64,000 nucleotides of DNA, taken from NCBI RefSeq assembly GCF_902167145.1, contig NC_050097.1, positions 172,452,923 to 172,516,922 on the forward strand, written 5' to 3'. A program made the position numbers and the translations under genes. The stretch is from Zea mays (lineage: Eukaryota > Streptophyta > Magnoliopsida > Poales > Poaceae). Positions 36,401 through 47,800 of the stretch are shown here, piece by piece. Position 1 is the first letter of the stretch. Each line of letters opens with the position of its first letter. Under the pieces are notes generated by a model. The model made no database searches, was not told the DNA's origin, and was given only the letters and a program-made list of their open reading frames with translations.

Positions 36401-36839
36401 TGATATTTGCCTTGAAGTACCACGGTATGGCCCTTGTAGGGAATTGACAACCATTTTTCTGTCCAATTAATTTTCATGGGACTAAATTGTTCAAGCCAGT
36501 CCATGCCCAACACTGCATCATAAGTCTTTAGGGGAAACACCCGAAAATCAGTAAAGAATGTGTAGCCCTGAACTGACCATGAAATGGAGCTGAAAAATTG
36601 GGAACAAGAAACATTGCCTCCATCGGCCACTTGGACTGTCACAGGATGAGGTAGAGGAGATATACCAGAGAGCTGCTCAGCTAATGTTGAGCTAACAAAT
36701 GAATGTGAGCTGCCTGAATCTACTAACAGAACAATAGGATGCCCTTGGCATTCGCCCGAGAATTGTATAGTCCGGCGCGAAGGAATCCCTGAAACTGCTG
36801 ACAGTGAGAGAGACAGTAGCTCGCCTGGTGGTGAGAGCC
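33339..36839 (-). pseudogene. pol: Element C pol (protease, RT, RNase H, integrase, chromodomain-like tail), broken
   Basis: In order it shows protease VLLVDSGSSHSFVSS (about 36690-36735), RT (RFCVDFRHLNALT, LDLRAGFHQI, FFDDILVYS) and RNase H (VLETDACDQGIGAVL). The integrase follows with its HHCC zinc region (HHSPVGGHSG...CVTCQQAK) and core (SMDFIEGLP, SDRDKIFTSNFWKELF, HPQSDGQTERVN). The C-terminus has a chromodomain-like block (PVAILQRRMVSRG...LATWEDLEALRQRFP). Breaks: TAG at 35140-35142 in RNase H, a frameshift near 34850 between RNase H and integrase, and TAG at 33846-33848 before the integrase C-terminus. The last residues are read from the 3' LTR. Not functional as it stands. Confidence 0.9.
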
Positions 36840-38311
36840 CAGTATCCACTTCGTTAGTGCTTGACTTGTCTTCAATTAATTCCCACAATTCTTCCAGGGC
36901 ATGAAGTTGGACTGTTGGTGCACAACGATGTCCCGACACCCATTTGTCAGCACACCGGTCGCATAACCCACGAGCTCTGCGATAAGCCTTCAATGATGCA
37001 AGTTTATCATCCATCTGACGAGAGCGAGGCAGGGAATTCAGCTTGCCAGAATCAGCCACCAACGCTTCAGGTTGTGGGGGTCGGGGCAGGGGCAGCGGAG
37101 AATAAGCTGGTCTTGTGGAAGAAGTGGATATAAACTTGCGATGATCTGCTCGCCCCGGCTCCGAGACTTCCTCCTGCAATTGGGCAAGAGCACAAGCAGT
37201 ATCGAGAGTCGAAGGTCGCTGTAACAATACAGCAGACTTGATATGATCTTTTAAGCCATCAATAAATCGCATAGTGTAGAAGCGAGGGTCTGTGTGAGAC
37301 TCATAAGCCAATAGCTGATCCACTATTCCTGAGAATTGTTCAATATAAGCTGCTATGGTGGTGGATTGTTTGATGTGGAAAAGTTGTCTAATGAGGGCGT
37401 CATGTTGATCCCGACCAAAGCGTTCAAGGAGTAGTTTGGTGAATTCTGCCCAAGGGAAAAACCTAAACCGCGGGCCTAATGATTGCAACCAGCGAGAGGC
37501 TGGTCCTGTGAAGTGCATTGTAGACACACGGATCCAGGCGGAGGGATCAACATTGCATAAGTCAAAATAGTCCTCGCTACGAGTGATCCAAAGACGTGGG
37601 TTTTCACCGTCAAATGGAGGAAACGGAACCTTCGGTAAGGGACCGAACTGTGAGGACTGCGTGAACCCCGCTGGGGGGCTCTCCGCTGTGACTGTGTGGT
37701 GACCCTAGAAGATGGGAAAATGTGGGCGAATTGAACGGGGGCATACCATTGGGCGGGAGGTGGGTGGACGCGTACACACGTCCAAAACCAGCCTCCCGAC
37801 GATGATGGTCGGAGCAATGCCCATCGGGGTCGTCGATCCGCAGACCGGTAGATGGACGCGCAGGGCCCGATCCGAATTCGCCGAGGATGCCGGGTTGTAG
37901 GTGCGGCGGCTCCAACGGACGACGTTCCCCCAGTTGAGGTATGTTGGCGACGGCGGCTTGGACAGCTGCGACGCCGCGTTTGACCTCGGCGATCGACGAT
38001 TCCATGGCGGGGCGCCACGCCTCGAAGGCCGCTGTGGTGGATTCCAGCGCTAAGACGCGCAACATCGTGGCCGCGGCGACCCGATTTGCTTGCTCGGTCG
38101 CAGAAGAGACGAAGAACTCCAACTGCGCCGTGACATCGGTATGGATGTCCGCCTCGAGGTCGTAGAACTGGTCGGCAGCAGACACCGCCGCCTTCTCCAG
38201 TTCACCCACGCGAGACTCCCATTTGGCGTCGTGGTCGGCGAATTTTTTGTCGAGTTCGGAGATGAAGGAGCGAGTCTGTGCTTCCAAGGCGAGTTTGAGT
38301 TGGGGATCCAT
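36840..38311 (-). pseudogene. gag: Element C gag, frameshifted
   Basis: The frame starts MDPQLKLALEAQTRSFISEL at 38311 with an alpha-helical, coiled-coil-like N-terminus. It shifts frame between about 37640 and 37715 and continues with the Ty3/gypsy gag core (FPPFDGENPRLW, STMHFTGPASRWLQSL, LLLERFGRDQHDALIRQL). A cysteine-rich CDRCADKWVSGHRC motif follows near 36930-36970, the usual nucleic-acid-binding end of gag in this group. The start is chosen as the first ATG after the PBS. The ORF can be read further upstream into the LTR, but that is not expected to be translated. Confidence 0.85.
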
Positions 38312-38373
38312 AGCGCCTAGGGTTTTGGCACGGCGAGTGTAGTGGATAGAATCCAGATCCGAGGAACGATGGT

Positions 38374-38384
38374 CTTTGATACCA
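38374..38384 (-). other. Element C primer-binding site
   Basis: TGGTATCAAAG lies one base from the LTR end. It resembles the initiator-methionine tRNA site with one difference (A for G at position 9). Confidence 0.7.
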
Positions 38385-38385
38385 C

Positions 38386-38690
38386 TGTTAGCTTCCAGGA
38401 GGAAGGGGAAAGCAAGACGGCGGCAGGGAAGGAGAAGACTTGGAAGAGGGGAAGAAGATAGGCAGTAGTGTTTTCTGTTCTTTTTTTCGATGTCCCAGTT
38501 TACAGACTGAAGCCATACATATGGCACAACGACTGGGCCACACTATTACAGTCAACGAACCCACTCTAGGCCGGACACCTTGCTATTGGGCTTAAGCTTC
38601 CTTTTTAATCTTGGCTGTAGCAGCACACCATCTTCGCTTCCAGTCTCTGGCGCAGGTTCACTTGTCTTGGCATCCTTGTGTGTGCTAACA
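38386..38690 (-). repeat. Element C 5' LTR
   Basis: This 305-bp partner of the 3' LTR is followed on the minus strand after one base by a TGGTATCAAAG primer-binding site. Confidence 0.92.
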
Positions 38691-38798
38691 GAGTCCGATA
38701 ATGTGATCTTGATTCCCAACAAGACAACAATAGAAATGCTTAATTAGAAACGGACAATACATTATCATAACCAGCGTCCAAAACTTGGATGCAACAAC

Positions 38799-38885
38799 CT
38801 GCAGACCAAGATGAAACCACCATTAGAAGTGAATTCTGCCTCTGATGTATTCATGTATAAGCAAAAAATAATTCTTCAAACTCAC
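38799..38885 (-). other. Candidate 3' UTR intron of the TTC27-like gene
   Basis: Immediately after the TAG stop comes GTGAGTTTG, a strong donor. TTGGTCTGCAG at 38799-38809 is a strong acceptor 87 bases on. Splicing here would put the stop codon at the last bases of its exon, without triggering decay because the junction is adjacent. The downstream exon would run to 38696, where element C begins. Confidence 0.45.
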
Positions 38886-41800
38886 CTAGGCAGTAGCGGC
38901 AATCAGGTTCTTTATTTCTTCAAGACAGTTATCAAGAGCTTTGTACTCCTCAGTGTCTGAGAAGTCCATCGTCTACAGGGAAAAGTTTACAGATGAGTAA
39001 TCTATGATGGGCATGAAACAAAGTGGTTGATGTTACCGAAGATAAGACTATTAGTGTTTGCAGAAAATCTCAAATAGTATATTATAGCTTCCGTAGTTTC
39101 GCAGCACAAATATAATAAAGAAAATGTAAGCAACAAATGGCAAAGGAAAAAGATGTAGACAATAAAAAAATCGCCAAGCAATAGATGGCACAGAAATGGG
39201 GTTATATGGATGATATGGATTTCCATTCTGTTATACGGCCATCCCAAATTCTTCTCTAGAATATATCTATGAACTTTTTTATTATATAGAAATCGAACAA
39301 TGCAGACAAAATTTGAATACCTGTTTCAAGGTACTTTTAAGGTGCATCTCAGCTGTTAATAATTCTCGTCGGCTTCCAGTTGAGGAAGAAATTTCCATGT
39401 ACACCTTGCAAAGCTTTAAGGAAGCTTGAGCATACTTTGCGAACTTCATTTGGTCATGCAATAATCCTGAGCCCTGTGAGGTGAATAATTTAGTTCATAA
39501 ATTATTACGACAGTGAAATAGTTATGAAGTGTAGAGAATTAGGGAACACCTCACGAGCATTACGGGAAGGGTGACTTTCATATATATAGCCAGGATAAAA
39601 CTTGGAGTACAAGATACATATCTCTAGACCACATATCTCTGATATAAAGGCATCTAAAACTGTTCCAGGCATAAACTAATAATGGCAATAAGTAACTAAA
39701 ATGAGTAACCATTAGATGCCTGTGCATTACTATATTGCATAAGTCCATCCTCCTAACAAATATAAAATAAGTCAATTTAAACAAAGCTCAAAAAAAGGAC
39801 GGCTCGTTATCCACCAATAAGCACCACGACCCTTCCCACATGATGTGCATGCTGCCTCCACCATTTACCCTTGTAGCCAGTGAGAAATAGTTGCCAGTGA
39901 AGTCGCAACTAACCTAACTAGCCCCAAACAAAAATCCCTAGGATCATGGTAGAATGCAAAAAAAAAAAAAAAAAAACAGCCCGGTGCATGTGTTCCCGCT
40001 TGCGCAAGGTCCGAAAAGGATCAGACCTATTTGGGTCTATAGTATGCAGCCTTTCCCTGCATTTGCAAGAGGCTGTTTCCACCACTCGAACCCGTGATCT
40101 CCTGGTCACACGGCAGCAGCTTTACCTCTGTACCAAGGCTCCCCTTTTGATCATATAGAATGCAACTAGAAATAAAAAAGTGAACCAGGTGTCCTTAGAG
40201 TGTTGGACTCCTGGAGTAGTGGAGTAGCCACATTGGAGTAGGACACACTTCTAGAGGATCATGAATTATACAAGAGTGCCTTCCTAGCATAAGTGCATTT
40301 TACCTCGAATTTTTGCATCCATGAATAGAATTATAGAAATGGCATGTACTACATCTACAAATGTCAGAAATTTATTTTACATACTTTTCACCAAAGGGTG
40401 AGTTGAGTATTTGAGTATGTTCCCACAAAAATATTTCTCATCCAGAATGGCAGTATTTCTATGTTTCTACTTTTGTTAGGGACAAGTTATGAACAGTATG
40501 GAATTTTTTGTTTCCTTTAGAATGCAAGCCTCCACAAAACACAAGCTCAAAGAACAGTGAAAGTAATCCACAAGAATAAAGTCATCATCCAGTACACACA
40601 CAAGGGCTTGTTTAGTTCAGTTTTTTTTTCTTACGAGCTTTTCTAAGAATCTGGATTACTGGAGAATCTAGCTGTAGGGAAAATCTGAATATCATGAGAC
40701 TTAGATGAAGGGGTACATAGGGTTTAGGATCTAAAAAGCAACGGATTCCTCCCATCGTCACGACTCGGCGTATTTTGTTCACGTTGATTTGGACAATTTT
40801 CACCAAAGCGATTCTCACATAAGCGGACTGAGAAGCAAATTGTTTGGCTAACAGAAGCCGATTCTGACGGCCAGAATCTGAATTTAAGCTGAAACAAACA
40901 CCCCTAAGGTATCGTGTATAAACAATATTTTTGTACCATGATAATATATCCCGCAATCTGCTCCTCAGTACACACACACGACTATACGAAACATTCAGCT
41001 TGAGAACAGTATATGCACCTGAAGGGATCGAACTTGCTTCAACAAAGCTTCAGAACATGCTATGAGGTTACCCTTGGTCTTATGCCATCTTGCATACAAA
41101 CCCCATATGGCTGCATTGCTGCCTCCACTTCGCACAATCTGCAAACTCAAGCAAGATATTGAGTTATTGACTGCAATCTGGTATCTAATATGAGATGAAA
41201 TACAATTCAGAGAGGGTGGTAACCTGCTGGAGGATATCACCAGTAATATCTAATAATTGATTGGATTGTCTTGTATCTTTATTTGCATCATCTGATGCTT
41301 CGTGAGTATCAACAAAATCTGGAGATTGTTCTTCAAGCATTGTCATCACCTTGTCCAATATACCAACACTAAACTGCTTGTTTGAGGATAAATTCAATAC
41401 AGTTTTCAAAGCTTCAAGTGTCTGCAGAGGGGAGGGGGCACATTATCTACTGCATATATGTTCAAGGAACACTACCTGCTTCAAATTAAATGCACGGGTA
41501 AAATAGAAAACAAAACCACAAACAACAAAACGTCCTATGAAAGCAGAAAAGTCAGATTCTCAAAAGACATACTTACCAGTCTAATATTCCCTGTGTCCAA
41601 AGCAACTTTACTGTAATTTTCCCAAATTTCCCAGCTATTCCTCCTACAAATATAACAACAACAAAGCCTTTTAGTCCTACAAATAATATTTGTTAATTTA
41701 TAATATTAGTGGACTTTATGAACATCAGGTGGAACATACTTGAACTTTACAGCTTCCCTGAATGCTTGGACTGCTGCTTGGCTTTTTCCTCTAATCATGT

Positions 41801-44800
41801 GCCTACATAATTAGCTACATTAATGGTCGGTACAAGATAAAAAATGATAGCACAAGCAAACGTCATCAATACATCTTATTTAGCTATTCCCCTACAGTCT
41901 ACAGAACATATCAATCGCACCCTATCATTACATTGCTCATGTGCTTCGTACAATATAACTTCTATACCATATGATTTATTTTTTTCTTTTTTATGAAAAT
42001 TAGAGATTGTTCTAAAAGGCATAATAAACCAACTGGCAAGTACTAACAACCAATGAGCACTTGATGAGTGTGACACAAGGCTCAACTCAATGTACGCAAA
42101 TTTTCACAAAATAATTTTTGAAAGATAGACCATGATGGCCAACAGCAGAATACCAGAGAAATGCCAAAAGCAATATATTCTACAGAGCAGCTTGAATTGA
42201 CAAGGTATCAGTCCAGGATCAAAACAAAATAGAAAACATCAACAGCACAAATGAGAGAAACACACACGAAGCAAAACATGAAGACATGGTAAATCAGGGC
42301 ACATAACACCTAGTCAAGCATAAATGCTAATGACATTGCAAATCAGGCCAAACCATCAGCATCCTAAATACATGACAAGGAACAAGTATAGGAATGATAT
42401 ACAGGCAGGCTATGTTGTTCCATGCTTCTCCATTCTCAGGATCTATCTGTACAGCACGACTAAACGCATCCACAGCTTTGTCAAGATCCTTGTCCTGCAT
42501 GACCACATAAACAGTAAATCTATTTGACAACATATGTTCTAAGATCTATGAGCCATGCAGTCAGTAAAGATAATAGAAGCAAGCAGGAACATAAAGGCAA
42601 ATAAATCATGTCGCCACAACCAAATTCAAGCTATCAAAGTAATTGTCATCGCAACACATGACATTATAGTTGGCTCCACACTAAAGTTGTCATGCCAATG
42701 CCAACACATGACCTGATATTTGTCCATTGCACTCCATGGGCACTGACCAAGGAGATACAAGTTCTACGGAAAAATCAATGTGAAATTACCAACCATATAC
42801 CTATTAAATGTCATGATAAAACCATTTTTGTTGGAGCACTTAATTAAGGGTAGAGAGTGCAAAATTTTCAATAAATACACCCTCGGTATCCTTCAAGGAC
42901 AAATATTGTGAATGTATTCATGTGAGCCATGGATAAACATAGAGCAATGGAGCGTAATCAAATGGCCATTAGAACAACTCATCTCTTGCAAACATTCCAC
43001 CAGCTAGCACCTAGGTGGCTTCCTAGTCCAATATTTTAAATGCTGCCAAAAAAACTTCATGTTTCCTGCCTATGATATGATAAATTGATATAAGTTTAAA
43101 CTTGAAAGCATATTTTTAGGATCCTAAAGCCATAATTGAAAAGCCTTAAGAGATCCAGTAAGGTTCCTGTCTTAAACTTCCACAAGGCAGCAGTCTGACC
43201 TCTAGTTTCATATTGCCAGAAATGCAAAACAATAAGTTGCAAATAAGTAGTGGTCCATAACAATCAAGAAAATAACAATTAACAAGGCATTCTTATTCAA
43301 AGAAATGTACAAACCTTAAATTTTGAGAAAGGCCACTACTACACATGCATAATAAAATATACATACATACTTTCTCTTTGCAAAAGAAATTGAAACTTCG
43401 TAAAATTACCTTCCATGCAGCTGTGCCATATGCAAACCAGCCATCTGGAATCAAAGAGTTCAACGACAATGCAGATTCCCTATTCAAAGTTCAAAAGTAT
43501 GAGATTCTGCAAGTTATTGACAATGATAAAGAACATTTTTGCTTAAGAAAGTCTTGTACCATAGAATTTTGGATGTATGGAAGTCATTCCTGTTGTATGC
43601 ACTGCGAGCCAGAGAGCGCTAAATGAAAAAGTAAGACACTGTGAGCACAATTTCACAATAGAAAAGAAACTCACAATTGGATAATTGGATGTCATTGCTG
43701 ACCCAAACAGCAAGGGGAAGCAATGATGTTGCATTGCTTCATTCATGGCTATCTATCTGAACCTACTTTATCCCAATGTCACTCAGCAAGTTATGTTCAC
43801 AATTAAGGCTATTGACTACTTTTACTTTAGGTTTCAACACAAAATAAACTGTCTCATTCTCCGACATAAGGCAACTTAACTCTTAAACAAATGAGCAGGC
43901 TGCGACAGGCAACATGGATATCATGTGGTAAGCAACTGTATAGGGTGGCACAGTATGAGGAACCACAATTGGCACATGAGCAGACTGTATCCAGATCCAA
44001 TGTAAGGTTGCGCACGCGGAAAACATGATTGGAACTTCATAAGAATCTTTGGTGTTTGAAGTATGAGACTTAGAAGAACTCATGTAATATTAAGAAAGGG
44101 GCAAGAGTTGATACAAACTCAGCACCCCCCTCCCCCCCCCCCCACACACACACGACTCTCAAAGAATAGGGATCACCCTTTGGGGGTGGGGGGGAAGCTT
44201 GGACGACATGGGAAAAAAACACGGTCGGGGATGGAATGGCCGCCCTCCTGATATTAAACTAAGAGACCGAAACAATGATCCTAGCCAAAAAATCCCCGAA
44301 CTCCGGTCCCCCATCACTATCGAGCTGGCGTCAACCATCCACTCTGTTGGAATGTGAACCCTAACCCTAACAGGAGTTGGGTGATATATTAATAGGCTGA
44401 GTAAACTGGGCCAGGCCCATTACAGAGGGGTGAGATGGTCATTACACGGGGAAGACCCCAAACCCTAAACGGGTATTCTAACACCCCCCCGCAGTCACAA
44501 CTCTATCCTGTACAGATGTTGAGACTGGATCGAAAGTCTAAAAATACACTCGACGGTAACCCCTTGGTGAAGATGTCGGCGAACTGCAGCGTGGTGGGGA
44601 CGCTGAGAACCCGAACGTCACCGGCAGCGACACGCTCGCGGACGAAGTGCAGGTCGATCTCCACATGCTTCGTGCGCTGATGCTGCACGGGGTTGGTGGA
44701 GAGGTAGACCGCGCTGACGTTGTCGCAGTAGACGAGGGTGGCGCGCTGGAGGGGACTGTGGAGCTCGTGGAGGAGCTGGCGCAGCCAGGAGGCCTCTGCC

Positions 44801-47800
44801 ACGCCGTTGGCCACGGCACGGTACTCGGCCTCAGCGCTGGAGCGAGAGACGACGGGCTGACGCTTGGCGGCCCAAGATACGAGGTTGGCGCCCAGGAACA
44901 CGGCGTAACCGGAGGTGGACCGGCGCGTGTCGGGACAGCCAGCCCAGTCAGCGTCGGTGTAGACCACGAGCTCCGACATCGGGGATGGTTGGAGAAGGAG
45001 GCCGTAGTCGAGGGAGCCGCGGAGGTAGCGCAGAATCCGCTTGAGCGCGGTGAGATGGGGCTCCTGCGGAGTGTGCATATGCAGGCACACCTGCTGGACG
45101 GCGTATGCGATGTCGGGCCTGGAGAAGGTGAGGTACTGGAGCGCGCCGGTCAGGCTCTAGTAGGACGTCGCGTCGGCGACCGGAGGCCCGTCGTCCTCAA
45201 AGAGCTTCGCCTGAGTGTCGACAGGCGTGGAGCAGGGCTTGTAGTCAGACATGCCAGCCCGCTCCAGGATGTCGATGGCGTACTGGCGCTGGTGGAGGAA
45301 GAGACCCTGGGGCCGGCGCTCGGCGGTGATGCCGAGGAAGTGGTGTAGGGGCCCCAGGTCCTTCATCGCGAACTCCCGCTGAAGGGCGACGATCGTGCGG
45401 TGTAGAAGGTCGGCGGTGGATGCCGTGAGCACAATGTCGTCGACGTAGAGCAGGAGGTAGACGGTGTTGTCGCCGCGCCGGTAGATGAACAGGGACGTGT
45501 CCGACTTGGCCTCAACGAAGCCAATGGAGGCCAGGTAGGAGGCGAAGCGACTGTACCATGCCTGTGGCGCCTGCTTGAGGCCGTACAGGGACCGGTTCAG
45601 CCGGCAGACCAGATCCGGACGGTCAGCATCGACGAAGCCGGTGGGCTGGCTGCAGTAGACAGTCTCCGTCAGAGTGCCATGGAGGAAGGCATTCTTGACA
45701 TCGAGCTGATGGATCGCCCAGTCGCGAGAGAGGGCAAGGGAGAGGACGGCGCGAACAGTGGCGAACTTGACGACGGGGCTGAAGGTCTCGTCGTAGTCCA
45801 CTCTGGGGCGCTGTGTGAAGCCCCGAAGGACCCAAAGGGCCTTGTAGCGGTCGAGGGAGCCATCCGAGGTCAGCTTGTGGCAAAATAGCCACTTGTCGGT
45901 GACCACGTTGGTGCCTGGTGGACACGGCACCAGGTCCCAGGTGTGGTTGGCCAAGAGGGCCGCGTACTCCTCCTCCATAGCACGACGCCAATGTGGGTCG
46001 GCGAGGGCAGTGCGAACGGAGGGCACCGGAGAAGCGTCGGGTGGAGTGCTGGACGTATTAGCTGCCAGGATCAGCCGGTCGACGGGGCGAAGAACGCCAG
46101 CGGCGCGCCGAGTCACCAACGGGTGGACGTGTCCGGGGTCGCGGTGGATGGCGACCGGGTGGTATACGGACGGCTCGTAGCGGACCGCCGGAACGTCGAG
46201 AGCGGCGGGTGTGGCCGGCTCGCGGCGGTGATAGACGACAGCGAGTCGGCGAAGCGGGTCACGCTCGTCGACGGGGCCGAGTTGGGGGGCGCGGAGGTAG
46301 TGGTGTGGCCGCGGTAGACGAGCGTGGGGTTGGCGAAGCGAGCCGGGGCCGCGCGTGGCGCAGGCGGGGTCGGCGGGGCCGCGCATGACGCAGGCAGGAT
46401 CGACGGGGCCGTGCGGGGCGCAGGCGTGGTCGACGGGGCCGCGCGGGGCGCAGGCGGGGTCGACGGGGCCGCGCATGACGCAGTCATGATGGACGTGGCC
46501 GTGCGTGGCACAGGCGGGGTCGACGGCGCCGCGCGTGGCGCGGAGGTGGGCGCGAGCTGTGGCGTCGTGGCTGCACGAGGAGCAGGTAACGGCGCAAGAC
46601 GGGGCGCCGGGGGTGGGGGGGAACCGGGTCGGACTCGAGGAGAGAGTCAAGATCGGTGGGTGGGGTGGAGCCTGCAAGGGGAAACACATCTTCGTCGAAG
46701 ACGACGTGACGAGATGATGATGCGGTGGGAGGTGAGGTCCAGGCACCGATACCCCTTGTGGTCAGGGGAGTAGCCGAGGAAGAGGCAGCGAGTGGAGCGA
46801 GTAGAAAGCTTGTTAGGGGCGGTGGCGAAGATGTTAGGGTAGCAGGCACAGCCGAACACGCGCAGGTGGTCGTAGGAAGGGGTTGTGCCGTACAGGGCGA
46901 AGTGAGGTGTAGGGTAGCTCACCGCCTTCGAGGGAAGACGGTTGAGGAGATGCGTGGCGGTATGAAGGGCCTCTGCCCAGTAGGTGGCAGGGAGAGACGC
47001 CTGAAAGAGAAGGCAGCGGATCATGTTGGTGGTGGTGCGAATCACGCGCTCGGTCCGGCCGTTCTGAGCAGAGGTGTAGGGACACGAGAGACGCAACTGG
47101 ACGCCGTGAGTGAGGAAGAAAGAGCGGGAGGCATTGTTGTCGAACTCGCGGCCATTGTCACACTGTAGGGCACGGACCGGGCGCCGGAACTGGGTGGATA
47201 CCCAGGCAAAGAAGTGAGTGAGGGTGGTAAACGTGTCGGACTTCAGCCGAAGGGGGAAAGTCCAAAGGAAATGGGAGTAGTCATCCAGAATGACCAGGTA
47301 GTACTTGTAGCCGGAGAGGCTAAGGACAGGAGATGTCCAGAGATCACAGTGGACAAGATCAAAGGCCTGAACAGCCCTAGACGTGGAAGTGGAAAAAGGA
47401 AGACGGGAGTGACGGTCGAGCTGACAAGCATGACAGAGGTGCTCAGAAGAGCCCCGAGTATATGATATGTCGGAGTGGCCAGAAAGCTGGGACATGACAT
47501 TAGGTCCAGGGTGCCCGAGGCGACGGTGCCAAATGGCGGAGGAGGTGGTGGTGGTAGCAAGAGCATGTGATGTAGTGGTAGTAGTAAGTACAGGAGATGA
47601 GGCTACTCTGGTGTGGGGAGTGGAGGGCAAGTGAAGAGAATAGAGGGGGCCGGAGCTGTCACAGCGAGCGAGCACAGCATGTGTGGGAAGGTGGCGTATG
47701 GTGAGGCCCCAGGGGTCGAACTCCATAGAGCACTGGTTGTCACTAGTGAAGCGACGAACCGAGAGGAAGGGATGAGTCAGTCCGGGAGCAACAAGGACGT

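Larger units (their letters stand above)
33173..38690 (-). mobile_element. Ty3/gypsy element C (chromovirus, Reina-like), defective
   Basis: This 5.5-kb element has 308- and 305-bp LTRs (TGTTAGC...GCTAACA ends) and an exact GAGTC target duplication at 33168-33172 and 38691-38695. RT comes before integrase, so it is Ty3/gypsy. The short LTRs and a chromodomain-like C-terminus fit the Reina-type chromoviruses. The LTRs differ by six substitutions and a 3-bp indel, so the insertion is moderately recent. It lies about 195 bp downstream of the TTC27-like stop codon, in the same transcriptional direction. A frameshift in gag and several stops in pol inactivate it. Confidence 0.93.

Noticed and set aside
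39958..40160. A tRNA gene in the TTC27-like intron
   Set aside because: Box A and B are present but the sequence does not fold as a cloverleaf with an anticodon arm. The downstream body, T run and duplication identify an Au SINE.
44118..44160. Poly-C and (CA)n run as a regulatory element
   Set aside because: A simple microsatellite in an intron, with no sign of function.
44345..44483. Telomere-like CCCTAA repeats (also at 49290-49428 and 56560-56585)
   Set aside because: Only two or three units, located inside LTRs at the same place in each copy, so they belong to the retroelement.
44647..45348. 233-residue plus-strand frame
   Set aside because: It lies exactly antisense to the RT and RNase H of element D, whose minus-strand frame has clear catalytic motifs.
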